A DNA stretch of 64,000 nucleotides from Actinoallomurus bryophytorum (GTDB lineage: Bacteria > Actinomycetota > Actinomycetes > Streptosporangiales > Streptosporangiaceae): positions 1,302,001-1,366,000 of the forward strand of contig NZ_VFOZ01000001.1 in NCBI RefSeq assembly GCF_006716425.1, written 5' to 3'. The position numbers were made by a program, and so were the translations under genes. Shown here in pieces: positions 8,901-17,006 of the stretch. Position 1 is the stretch's first letter; each line of letters opens with the position of its first letter. Below the pieces are notes generated by a model. That model was given only the letters and a program-made list of their open reading frames with translations. It did no database searches and had not been told where the DNA came from.

Positions 8901-9914
8901 CGGGGCGGCCGGGCCGCCAAGGGGCCTCTCGGTCTCCGGGGCGGCGCGGTCGGGGCGCGGTGGCGTGCCCTCTCGGGCGTCCGAGGGGCTCTCGTCGGCG
9001 GGGCGGCCCGCCGGGGCGGGGAAGCCACGCGCGCGCTGGGGTGCCGGAGGCGCCTGGTCTCGCCGGACGGGCTCCTGCCGTGTGATCCTCGGGTCGTCCG
9101 ACCCGGGCCTTCTCGAGTCGCCGGAGTCGATCCGGGTCGCGTTCGGGTCACCGGACGCGGGCATGCGGGGGGTGTCGGTGCGCGTCACGTTCGGATCGTC
9201 GATCCGGGTCGCCCAGGGGTCGTCCGCGCCGGGGCGGGCACCCCGGCGTCCGCCCGGACGTACGCGACCGGCGGGTGACCCGGAAGGTGAGACCGTCCCG
9301 GTGCCCTCCTGCGGCGTGGGCCGCAGGCTCGGCCGCGGCGCGCGCGCCGTGGCACCGTCGCGCCACGACTGGCCTTCGGAGAGACGTCCGGTCTGCTGCG
9401 CGACGGCACGGCCGACGGCCGCGGGCCGGACCGAGGCCTCGTGTCCCTGCAGGGGCGGGGCGCTCTGGTCCGCCTGTGTCGTGGCGGCCACGGCGGGCTG
9501 TGCCTGCCGCGCTCTTTCGCGTCCGGCGTGCACGCGGCCGGACACACCGCGCCGCAGCCACACCCGCCCGACAATGGCGACCTCGTCGGGCTCGCGGATC
9601 GGTGTCAGCCGCGCCCACGTCTTGGCCTCGGTGAGGTAGCGGATCTGGGAGATCATCAGCTCGGTGAGCCGCTTGCCCTCGATGACCGGGCGCGTGGCCA
9701 GCCATGTCAGGACGCCCGGCGGCACGACGTACGCTGTCACGCCGGCCGCGTGAAACGGCACGTGGACTATCTGGAGCAGAACGATCCAGGGCAGGAAGAT
9801 GCCAACGAAGACGCCGATCTGCACCAATGGCAATGGCATCGGCAGCCTAAGATCATAAAGCTTGTAGAGCCGCTTCTCGATGCGCCAGATATTGGTGTAC
9901 GTGGGCAGATCCAC
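5955..9914 (-). CDS. Giant TcpE-like membrane protein fused to a MinD/ParA-like domain with a Gln-substituted P-loop
   Basis: The protein has 1319 residues in three parts. Residues 1-115 resemble the TcpE conjugation family: a short cytosolic start (LPTYTNIWRIEKRLYKLYD) and two membrane segments at about 27-50 and 53-72. Residues about 120-1065 are low-complexity sequence rich in Pro, Ser, Gly, Arg and Asp, with several internal repeat families. Residues 1068-1319 look like a MinD/ParA/SRP-type P-loop NTPase: strand VVVLG, loop GCTGGAGQT (1074-1082), DVNPGPG (1104-1110) and YAITLLDAAA (Walker B-like, D1186). The canonical P-loop lysine is glutamine (codon CAG at 6672-6674), so ATP hydrolysis is doubtful. 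The gene sits between the TcpD-like and VirB4 genes, so a scaffold or regulatory role in the secretion complex is inferred. The frame is open for 3.96 kb, partly because of GC3 bias. Confidence 0.78.
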   Translation of the reverse strand: MDLPTYTNIWRIEKRLYKLYDLRLPMPLPLVQIGVFVGIFLPWIVLLQIVHVPFHAAGVTAYVVPPGVLTWLATRPVIEGKRLTELMISQIRYLTEAKTWARLTPIREPDEVAIVGRVWLRRGVSGRVHAGRERARQAQPAVAATTQADQSAPPLQGHEASVRPAAVGRAVAQQTGRLSEGQSWRDGATARAPRPSLRPTPQEGTGTVSPSGSPAGRVRPGGRRGARPGADDPWATRIDDPNVTRTDTPRMPASGDPNATRIDSGDSRRPGSDDPRITRQEPVRRDQAPPAPQRARGFPAPAGRPADESPSDAREGTPPRPDRAAPETERPLGGPAAPGTPHRASRRRSASHEPERPAATTGPTPVTPTAKTDPTGRGTPPAQPRPGAPSATPGRPGTPSPSGRPDEPSVPGQHGAPSRTDQPVTPATAVPSGESSDPGWPGASSGAGRSVTPAGSPGDASDPGRSSAPSEAERPGASPTSGEPRESSVPERSGEVTDSGRFAAPSGTGPAGVSPAPGSVEGSGLDRSRESSAPERSGDVSDSGRSAVPSGTGPAGVSPAPGSDEDADLGQAREPAELAGEALDPERSGASSVSAESGESSAPERSGASPAGPGEADTPPLTFPPLSIESAMALGRHAAPTRRSPDSTAEESPDPSDEGGPDASRSGEDITRSPDVERPDVERPGVERPGAEQADVEQADVGRPDAEETDESTPTAPVIRLVPGGRHAKPGGRGSVAHEPPTSSERSGSDRPDSARPGSERPGSERPGSARPGSERPGSERPGSERPGSERPGSVRSGSERPGEEQEQGESRSAAGSATEGGAAARDDEDAIAEARTDQIVWPARGPRPVAPRPDSDAPQGAPARPSQGPPPGPFARPGGPVRGRSHGEDSPAQGPVRPPVRPSAPAASASPAPPAQKPAQEPPRRPVQNPAQGPAADPSKTTGPVQRPVPPRTGVSPKAPAAGFTPPAQAPPPPPSAAPQRGAAVRPPARPGAPQGWDPGATPSESPARGVRSGPASPIRPGPMPQSGNEPEGRDDDGRGLRRIFSGGGHGDGDYEQRVRTAFEGARRVVVLGCTGGAGQTVTGLMLGHTFAQHRGDRIVAVDVNPGPGAMARRTRTETRETLTSLITHAEQVTGYQMMRRYTSVSKSGLEVVAAGKNPVQALDDRDYALAMRTLDRFYAITLLDAAAAVVARVLPYADQIVLVAPASSDAPRAVAMTFEWLDGHGYEELRTKAVTVINGVSRRSMDDVEQAESVARGRCRALVRIPWDDHLSLDRAPRNELRTLRSSTRKAYIALGGVVAGGLVQVPDRYPRQEVSR
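7510..7680 (-). repeat. 15-bp tandem repeats coding for R-P-G-S-E units
   Basis: The linker of the TcpE fusion holds about ten consecutive five-residue units of the type RPGSE/RPGSA. At DNA level the unit (plus strand GGCCGCTCAGATCCG) is repeated almost exactly several times around 7541-7600 and more loosely on either side. Near-identical DNA units imply recent slippage expansion, and copy number is likely to differ between strains. Confidence 0.85.
8227..8464 (-). repeat. Two 106-bp near-identical copies at a 132-bp (44-codon) period
   Basis: Positions 8227-8332 and 8359-8464 are almost the same sequence, offset by 132 bases. Both encode versions of a segment running from ESSAPERSG through PSGTGPAGVSPAPGS in the linker of the TcpE fusion. 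The offset is a multiple of three, so the reading frame is preserved. This is a long-period in-frame duplication, distinct from the short 15-bp array. Confidence 0.8.
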
Positions 9915-9976
9915 GCGGGCCCCACTCCCCTTAACCGAGACCGGTCGTATTCAGACTGGAAACGACTCCCGACCGA

Positions 9977-10255
9977 TCAGGAGACTCCAAGTGCCTTGGC
10001 GATCGCCTTGGCCGTCGTCTCAATGATATTCGGAACGTAGAAGATGACTCCGATTCCAATGGCAAGAACAATGAACTGAACAAATCGCGTGATCTCTCTG
10101 GTGAACAGAAAGAAGATCGCGACGATCGAGACGATGACCAGGAACAGCGGTCCGAAGATCTGACGAAGCCATTTCGCGAGATCGTCGGTGTTCAGGTCAT
10201 TGGCGGGCGCCGCATTCACGTGCTGCGGAAGCATCGCCACCATATGCTGAATCAT
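9977..10255 (-). CDS. TcpD-like small membrane protein of the T4SS operon
   Basis: This is a 92-residue protein with an amphipathic start (NDLNTDDLAKWLRQIFG) and two membrane segments (about 31-49, FGPLFLVIVSIVAIFFLF, and 57-77, VQFIVLAIGIGVIFYVPNII). The size, the pair of helices and the position between TcpC-like and TcpE-like genes match TcpD-family membrane proteins of Gram-positive conjugation systems. The ATG at 10255 has AGGAAGG-like sequence upstream on the minus strand. It probably packs with the TcpE-like helices and the VirB4 ATPase at the base of the channel. No catalytic residues are expected. Confidence 0.68.
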   Translation of the reverse strand: MIQHMVAMLPQHVNAAPANDLNTDDLAKWLRQIFGPLFLVIVSIVAIFFLFTREITRFVQFIVLAIGIGVIFYVPNIIETTAKAIAKALGVS

Positions 10256-10316
10256 CGACCTAGCCTTCCTCGGTCGGGGAGCGCGTTGCGGTGTTCAGAT
10301 GAGGCCCGCCCACTTC

Positions 10317-11378
10317 TCATGAGGCGGCCGGAAGAGTGGAACCTCGAATGTCCGTTACGTACCAATTGCCGTCTTTCTTTAGCATGGTGAGCTGGTAAGT
10401 CTGCTCGAGCGTGCCGCCCGAGTTCTTACCCTGAGCAGGAGAGACCTGCCAGATCACGGTCGCGTTGATCGTCCGCGTGGCGGCCGCGCCGCTCGGCGCG
10501 TTGATCTCCTTCAGCGCGCTGAAAACGAACGCGTTGCCAAGGCCCGTGACGGGCGGGTCGGAGTAGCGCTGCAGCGAGGCGGTGTCGCCGCTCGCATAGG
10601 CCTTGAAGAACCCCGTGAGGGGCTCCTGCAGCTCGGTTTCGAGCGCCGAGTCCCGATCTTGATTGGCCGCCGGCAGCGCGGCCCGCGATGGCGCGGGGAG
10701 CGTGGCCGGGCGGCCCGATATCGCCAGCGCGCCGTCCTTCGCGTAGACCGGGACGGCCAGCTGGAACATTCTGTCGTTGGCCTGCACCAGAAGCGTCACG
10801 ATCGCCTGATTGACATCGCTGGCCTCAACCGAGGCGACCTGAGCGGACCTCAGCGTGGACTTTCCGGTGCTGCTCCAGCCGAGCTGCGGATCGACGCCGG
10901 GTGCGATGAACTGCGCCAGCAGTTTTTGCCGGTCCGGCGCCGTCGCCGGGTCGTAGTTGAGATAGACATTGGCGAACGAGAGCGCATAGGAAGACGCCGC
11001 TTGCTGCGGAAACGTCGGCTTTCCGGCGGTCGGCGTGGTCGGTGCCGCTGTTTTGTCCGTGAAACGCTCGAACGGTGCCCTGATGCCGTTGACCAGCACA
11101 ACGATGAGGAACGCCCAGAGAATCACGCGGCCGACATAGATCCACCAACGTCCGCCGGAACCTCCCCAGCCGCCACGCTCGCCGCCACCACCGCCGCCGG
11201 ACCCACGGCGGCCCTTGCTCCGCCGCCCCTTGTCGTCCGGTTGATCCCAGGGGTCGGCGGAAGCGAATCCACCCGGTGGGTAACCGGGCGTGCCAGCGTC
11301 TACGACGCCGGACGACCTGCGAGCCATCATCCCTCCGCTCGCGCCTGCCCAGCCGGATCGGCGCGCCGTCTTATCCAT
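10317..11378 (-). CDS. TcpC-like conjugal transfer protein
   Basis: This is a 353-residue bitopic protein. The cytosolic head (about 1-95) is Gly/Arg/Ser-rich, one membrane helix follows (about 98-116, IYVGRVILWAFLIVVLVNGI), and an extracellular part of about 230 residues contains two NTF2-like modules (one around SYALSFANVYLNYDPAT, one around LTGFFKAYASGDTASLQRY). That two-module layout is the TcpC signature; TcpC-like proteins are VirB8-type scaffolds required for conjugative transfer. It is the first gene of the minus-strand operon. The ATG at 11378 has no clear Shine-Dalgarno sequence; an in-frame ATG pair (MM at residues 17-18) preceded by GGAGGG is an alternative start but is very close to that purine run. 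The 140 bases to ychF should hold the operon promoter. Confidence 0.72.
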   Translation of the reverse strand: MDKTARRSGWAGASGGMMARRSSGVVDAGTPGYPPGGFASADPWDQPDDKGRRSKGRRGSGGGGGGERGGWGGSGGRWWIYVGRVILWAFLIVVLVNGIRAPFERFTDKTAAPTTPTAGKPTFPQQAASSYALSFANVYLNYDPATAPDRQKLLAQFIAPGVDPQLGWSSTGKSTLRSAQVASVEASDVNQAIVTLLVQANDRMFQLAVPVYAKDGALAISGRPATLPAPSRAALPAANQDRDSALETELQEPLTGFFKAYASGDTASLQRYSDPPVTGLGNAFVFSALKEINAPSGAAATRTINATVIWQVSPAQGKNSGGTLEQTYQLTMLKKDGNWYVTDIRGSTLPAAS

Positions 11379-11518
11379 CTACTGGTGTTCGATTTACCAC
11401 CTTAACCACGGCGGTCAATTGTTCCAGGGTTCAACGGGGATGCACAGCCCCGGCACGCGGTTGTGGATAACTCCGTGTCACGGGCGGTATTACCGTAAGG
11501 AGAGGTTCGCCTGCCCGA

Positions 11519-12598
<1,080 letters not shown>

Positions 12599-13042
12599 GG
12601 TCGGCGAGTCTACGGCCCCGCCGCACCTGGCATGTCATCCGGCGAGCGGCTCGGGACGGCCGCCGTAGGAGCTCGACCGCCGGGCCGGGGAGCGTCCGCG
12701 GCCAGGCGGCGGGACTCGCGCCCATCGCCGGGGACCCGGGCGTGGACGTCCGCCCCAGACACTCCCCCGACGACTCATCTCCGAGGGAGGCCGGCGTGAT
12801 CGCCGTGCCGGCCTGGTGCCACTCGCGTCCTCGGCACGGCCTGGCAGCGGTACGAGGATCACCACGGACGCGCGGCCGGAGGAGGCGGCGTCGCGGAAGG
12901 GCGGCGCGGCCCGCGTACCCCTGCGGCGGTGGCGTGCTCATTCCCGACTCGTCGGCGCACGGGAGCACGCCATCGTGATCCGGTGGGCCACGGCCCGCGC
13001 GTCGCACCGGCATTGGCGCGTTCGCTTTGTCACGATGCGGTA
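12599..13042. other. Divergent intergenic region between ychF and rmuC, no gene supported
   Basis: This 444-base region contains only short Arg-rich open frames on both strands that look like GC-bias artefacts and have no ribosome binding site or recognisable motif. It should hold the promoters of both flanking genes: TAGACT just upstream of the ychF GTG is a candidate -10 box. No strong hairpin or repeat was noticed. Confidence 0.5.
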
Positions 13043-14257
13043 ATGGACGTTCTTCTTGGCCTCGTGGTCGGTCTCATCGTCGGCGCCGTCGCGGGGGTGG
13101 CATGGGCTCGCAGCCGTACGGCGACGATCACGGCACGGGCCAAGGCGGCCGAGGAGAAGGTCGCGTACGTCGAAGAGCGCCTCACCGAGCGCTTCCAGGC
13201 GCTCTCCGCGCAGGCCCTGGACGCCAGCAACCAGCGTTTCCTCGAGCTGGCCGGCACCCGGCTCGCCACGGCCAACGCCGAGGCCGCCGGGGAGCTCGAC
13301 AAGCGCATCGCGCCGCTCAAGGACACGCTCGTACGGGTCGAGGACCAGCTACGCGAGGTGGAGACCGGACGGCGTGAGTCGCACGCCATGCTTGCCAAGC
13401 AGGTGGAGTTCGTCCGGCAGAGCTCCGACGAGCTGCGCCGGGAGACCCAGACGCTCGTACGGGCGCTGCAGCGGCCCGAGGCGCGCGGCCGGTGGGGTGA
13501 GCTGCAGCTGCGGCGTGTGGTGGAGATCTCTGGCATGACCCGGCACTGCGACTTCGACGAGCAGGTCACCGCCAAGGACGGCCTGCGCCCCGACATGGTC
13601 GTACGCCTGGCGGGCGGCAAGAACATCATCGTCGACTCCAAGGTCTCCCTCGCCGCCTATCTCGAGGCGGCCGGCGCGGACGAGCCCGGGGTGTGGAAGA
13701 CACGCCTGGACGCGCACGCCCGGCACCTGCGCGACCACGTCGACCGGCTGGCGGCTAAGGAGTACTGGCGCTCCTTCAGCCCGACGCCGGAGTTCGTGGT
13801 GCTGTTCGTGCCGGGTGAGGCGTTCCTGGCGCCCGCGCTGGACCGCGATCCCGCGCTGCTGGAGTACGCGATGCGCCGCCGGGTGCACATCGCCACGCCC
13901 ACGACGCTCGTGACGATGCTGCGGACCGCGAGTTACGCCTGGCAGCAGGAGGCGCTGTCGCAGAACGCGCGTGCCGTGTTCGAGCTGGGCCGCGAGCTGT
14001 ACGAGCGGCTCGGCACCCTGGGGCGGCACGTGGACCAGCTCGGCAAGTCGCTCACGAACGCGGTCGTCTCCTACAACCGCACCGTCGGCTCCCTGGAGAG
14101 CCGCGTCCTCGTCACCGCACGGCGGCTGAACGAGCTGGGCGTCACCGACGCCGACCTCGAGGCCCCCGCGCCGATCGGCGAGCCGGCCCGCTCCCTGTCC
14201 GCGGCCGAACTCGCCGACGACGCCGAGGAGAACCGCCAGATCCGTCTGCTTCCATGA
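13043..14257 (+). CDS. rmuC: RmuC-family DNA recombination protein
   Basis: The protein has 404 residues. An N-terminal membrane anchor (MDVLLGLVVGLIVGAVAGVAW) leads into a long coiled coil (about 25-150: ARAKAAEEKVAYVEERLTERF onward) and a nuclease-like RmuC core containing GRWGELQLRRVVEISGM and GGKNIIVDSKVSLAAY (about 195-210), with the D-S-K of the PD-(D/E)xK-like fold. RmuC limits inversions at short repeats in E. coli and is predicted to be a nuclease. ATG 13043 was chosen because it starts exactly at the membrane anchor; the open frame extends upstream through unrelated Arg-rich sequence. No clear Shine-Dalgarno sequence is present. The DUF6542 gene follows at once on the same strand. 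Confidence 0.93.
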   Translation: MDVLLGLVVGLIVGAVAGVAWARSRTATITARAKAAEEKVAYVEERLTERFQALSAQALDASNQRFLELAGTRLATANAEAAGELDKRIAPLKDTLVRVEDQLREVETGRRESHAMLAKQVEFVRQSSDELRRETQTLVRALQRPEARGRWGELQLRRVVEISGMTRHCDFDEQVTAKDGLRPDMVVRLAGGKNIIVDSKVSLAAYLEAAGADEPGVWKTRLDAHARHLRDHVDRLAAKEYWRSFSPTPEFVVLFVPGEAFLAPALDRDPALLEYAMRRRVHIATPTTLVTMLRTASYAWQQEALSQNARAVFELGRELYERLGTLGRHVDQLGKSLTNAVVSYNRTVGSLESRVLVTARRLNELGVTDADLEAPAPIGEPARSLSAAELADDAEENRQIRLLP

Positions 14258-14339
14258 CGCCGGTAACGTCGTGTCGCGGGACGTGACCCCCCGGAGCGGG
14301 TTACCGTACGGTCAAGCACGCTCAACTACGGGACGGCTG

Positions 14340-14915
14340 GTGGCAACGGACACGCGCGGAGGCCGTAAGGCGGCATCTGCCCACGCGGCAAAGGCGGCCC
14401 GGCGCCCGCCTGCCGGCTCGGCGGTCACGCTGACCGGCCGTGGCGGCATCGTCGTCGTGCTCAGCGCCACGCTCGTCGGCTCGCTGGGCGGCTCGTTGTT
14501 CGGCCTGCACGCGGCGCAGGGTTTCCTGTTCGTCCTCGGCTGCCTGCTGGCGGCGTGCACGACCCGCCGTACGGACCTGCTCACGCTGGTCGTCAGCCCG
14601 CCGCTGATCTTCTTCTTCGTGTCCCTGCTGTCGGCGACGGTCGGCTCGCTCGGGGACCGGTCGTTCGCGGTCAGCGTGCTGCTCACCCTGATCACGACGC
14701 TGACCTCGAACGTGCCGTGGCTGTTCGTCGGCGCCGTGCTCGTGGTGGTCATCACCGTCCCCCGTGGCCTGCCCGGCAACCTGCGCGAGCTCAGCGCCGG
14801 GATCGCCGCCGACAACCCCTTCCGCGGGCGCACCTCACTGCGCGGTCGCAAGGACCAGGACGACGACCCGGTCCGCTGGGACGAGACCCCGGGCCGCGGC
14901 GCCCACGAGGCCTGA
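14340..14915 (+). CDS. DUF6542-type membrane protein
   Basis: The protein has about 191 residues from GTG 14340 (an alternative GTG at 14271 would add 23 residues; GGGACGG before 14340 and the promoter-like TACCGT at 14301 favour the shorter form). A basic Ala-rich head is followed by about four membrane segments: IVVVLSATLVGSLGGSLFGL, FLFVLGCLLAACTT, LLTLVVSPPLIFFFVSLLSA and VPWLFVGAVLVVVIT. The C-terminal tail is charged and cytosolic (DNPFRGRTSLRGRKDQDDD). This matches DUF6542, a family of unknown function conserved next to ispH and ychF in actinobacteria (M. tuberculosis Rv1111c position). The convergent ispH stop lies 9 bases away. Confidence 0.75.
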   Translation: MATDTRGGRKAASAHAAKAARRPPAGSAVTLTGRGGIVVVLSATLVGSLGGSLFGLHAAQGFLFVLGCLLAACTTRRTDLLTLVVSPPLIFFFVSLLSATVGSLGDRSFAVSVLLTLITTLTSNVPWLFVGAVLVVVITVPRGLPGNLRELSAGIAADNPFRGRTSLRGRKDQDDDPVRWDETPGRGAHEA

Positions 14916-14923
14916 CGAGAGTC

Positions 14924-15880
14924 CTAGGCCGGGCGCAGGTCGCGGCGGAGCTCGTGGGGGAGGGCGAAGATCATGCGCTCGTGTACTGACTCGACCTCTT
15001 CGACCGTGCCGAAGCCGTGCTCGGCGAGGAGTGCCAGGACGCCCGCGACCAGCTCTTCCGGGACCGAGGCGCCGCTGGTGACGCCGACGGTGGTGACGCC
15101 CTCCAGCCAGGCCAGGTCGATCTGCTCGGCGTAGTCGACCAGGTACGACGCGTCGGCGCCGTAGTTCTTGGCGACGTCGACGAGACGCTTGGAGTTGGAG
15201 GAGTTCTCCGAGCCGACCACGATCACCAGCTGCGACTCGGCGGCGATCTCCTTCACCGCGACCTGGCGGTTCTGCGTGGCGTAACAGATGTCATCCGACG
15301 GCGGGTCCATCAGCTTGGGGAACTTGGCGCGCAGCGCCTCGACCGTGGCGGTGGTCTCGTCGACCGACAGCGTGGTCTGGGACAGCCACACGACCTTCTC
15401 CGGGTCCCGGACCGTGATGTTCGCCACGTCGCCGGGTCCGTCGACCAGCTGGACGTGCTCGGGCGCCTCACCGCTGGTGCCGATGACCTCCTCGTGGCCT
15501 TCGTGGCCGATGAGGAGGATGTCGAAGTCGTCGCCGGCGAACCGTTTGGCCTCCTTGTGCACCTTGGTGACCAGGGGGCAGGTCGCGTCGATCGTACGGA
15601 GGTTGAGGCCGGCGGCCTCCTCGTGCACGACCGGGGCGACCCCGTGGGCGGAGAAGACCACGATGGCGCCCTCCGGCACCTCCTCGGTCTCCTCGACGAA
15701 GACGGCGCCCCGCTCTTCGAGGCTTTTGACCACGTGGACGTTGTGCACGATCTGCTTGCGAACGTAGATGGGCGCGCCGTACCGCTCCAGCGCCAGCTCC
15801 ACCGTCTGAACGGCACGATCGACACCAGCGCAGTACCCACGCGGCTTGGCCAGGAGAACGCGACGAGTCATGTGTCCCAT
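14924..15880 (-). CDS. ispH: 4-hydroxy-3-methylbut-2-enyl diphosphate reductase (IspH/LytB)
   Basis: The protein has about 318 residues, the family length. It catalyses the last step of the MEP pathway, making IPP and DMAPP from HMBPP with a [4Fe-4S] cluster. The three cluster cysteines are visible in [20 protein letters not shown] and [12 protein letters not shown]; the catalytic Glu region and the [10 protein letters not shown] substrate motif are also present. The start is ATG 15880 ([10 protein letters not shown]) or ATG 15871 (MTRRVLL); neither has a good Shine-Dalgarno sequence. The open frame beyond 15880 has no support. The gene is divergent from the lipid-droplet-type gene and convergent with DUF6542. 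Together with the Z-prenyl synthase at 47.4 kb it supplies isoprenoids. Confidence 0.97.
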   Translation of the reverse strand: MGHMTRRVLLAKPRGYCAGVDRAVQTVELALERYGAPIYVRKQIVHNVHVVKSLEERGAVFVEETEEVPEGAIVVFSAHGVAPVVHEEAAGLNLRTIDATCPLVTKVHKEAKRFAGDDFDILLIGHEGHEEVIGTSGEAPEHVQLVDGPGDVANITVRDPEKVVWLSQTTLSVDETTATVEALRAKFPKLMDPPSDDICYATQNRQVAVKEIAAESQLVIVVGSENSSNSKRLVDVAKNYGADASYLVDYAEQIDLAWLEGVTTVGVTSGASVPEELVAGVLALLAEHGFGTVEEVESVHERMIFALPHELRRDLRPA

Positions 15881-16032
15881 GGTAGGCGCGCGCCGGGAGC
15901 GAACGATTCGCGCCCGTAAACCCGGCCACGGCGCGTGAACGGCACGCCACGGTAGGGCAGAGTGTTCCTGGACAGGACCGTGAGGTACCGACCAGTCCGT
16001 TTGTAATGGGCTGGAGGGAGCAGGAACAAACG

Positions 16033-16944
16033 ATGACACGATCACCACGCCGCCTGAGAGAACAGGTCAGGGATACCGTCAGCGATCTCCCGATCCACGC
16101 TGCCCGGCTGGCAGTGATGGGTGTCGGGCGGGCCCTGCTACTCACCGACCGCGTCCGCAAGGACTACCGGGAGGCCCGCGAGTCCGGGCTGGGACCCGTG
16201 CTGGGCCGCCTCAAGAACGACGCCGAGAACATCGCCGGCAATGTCGTCGGCAAGGTCTCCGGCAACGGTACGGCCGAGGAGGCGGCCAAGAGCGCCACCG
16301 ATTCGGAGATCTCCGTCGGCAAGCCGAAGCCGGCCGCGTCCTCGCGCCCGGCCGCGTCCTCACCACGCCCCAAACCGGCCACCGCACCCCCGTCACGGCC
16401 TGCCGCCACGTCACGGCCCGCCGCCACGTCGCGACCCAAGCCCGCTCCCGCACCGAAGCCCGCCCCGACGCCGGCCGCCACGTCCAAGCCCGCCGCCGCA
16501 CCGAAGGCGAGCGCCCCGAAGCCACCGGCAAAGCCCAAGCCGGCCACTCAGGCCAAGACGAGCCCCCAGACCAAGGCGGGCCCTCAGGCCAAGACGAGCG
16601 CTCAGACCAAGACAAGCCCTCAGACCAAGACGAGCGCTCAGGCCAAGGCGAGCCCTCAGGCGAAGGCGAGCGCTCAGGCCAAGGCGAGCCCTCAGGCGAA
16701 GGCGTCCGCCAAGCCCAAGGCGGCCGACAAGCCAGCGAAGCCACGCGTCAAGGCCACGACGGCCAAGGACCTGCCCGTGAGCGGCTACGACGCGGCGACG
16801 CTCGCCTCCGTACGCGCGCGCCTGCGTGGTCTGGACGCCCGGCAGGTCGGCGAGCTGCGCGACTACGAACGCTCGCACGCCGCACGCGCCGACTTCCTGC
16901 GCATGTACGAGAACCGCATCGCCAAGCTGAAGGGCGATCACTGA
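16033..16944 (+). CDS. Lipid-droplet-associated-type protein with KASPQA repeats
   Basis: The protein has about 303 residues. An N-terminal helical region (residues 1-80, [20 protein letters not shown]...) resembles actinobacterial lipid-droplet-associated proteins. Residues about 95-175 are Pro/Ala/Lys-rich, about 175-228 are a nine-copy six-residue repeat, and the last 55 residues form a compact helical module ([23 protein letters not shown] ... [15 protein letters not shown]) typical of this family's C-terminus. The gene sits between ispH and xseA, as Rv1109c does in M. tuberculosis. ATG 16033 is preferred over the in-frame ATG at 16006 because the conserved region starts there; AGGAAC lies nearby. 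A role on lipid inclusions or membranes is inferred from the family. The repetitive lysine-rich linker is polycationic and could bind nucleic acid or polyphosphate. Confidence 0.7.
   Translation: MTRSPRRLREQVRDTVSDLPIHAARLAVMGVGRALLLTDRVRKDYREARESGLGPVLGRLKNDAENIAGNVVGKVSGNGTAEEAAKSATDSEISVGKPKPAASSRPAASSPRPKPATAPPSRPAATSRPAATSRPKPAPAPKPAPTPAATSKPAAAPKASAPKPPAKPKPATQAKTSPQTKAGPQAKTSAQTKTSPQTKTSAQAKASPQAKASAQAKASPQAKASAKPKAADKPAKPRVKATTAKDLPVSGYDAATLASVRARLRGLDARQVGELRDYERSHAARADFLRMYENRIAKLKGDH
16555..16716 (+). repeat. Nine tandem 18-bp units coding for K-[TA]-S-[PA]-Q-[TA]
   Basis: Nine consecutive 18-base units encode [12 protein letters not shown]-type hexapeptides in the lipid-droplet-type protein. 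Neighbouring units alternate Pro and Ala at position four and are nearly identical at DNA level, which points to slippage or unequal exchange. Copy number is expected to vary between strains. Confidence 0.85.
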
Positions 16945-17006
16945 CCCGGCTCCGGGCGCCCGCCGCGTGACAGGTGCGGGCACGGCGGTACGCCCGCCGG
17001 CCGGGG

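Noticed and set aside
1-11378. Calling the T4SS cluster an integrative conjugative element
   Set aside because: No integrase, tRNA, direct-repeat boundary or relaxase is visible in the window, so the mobile-element label is not supported.
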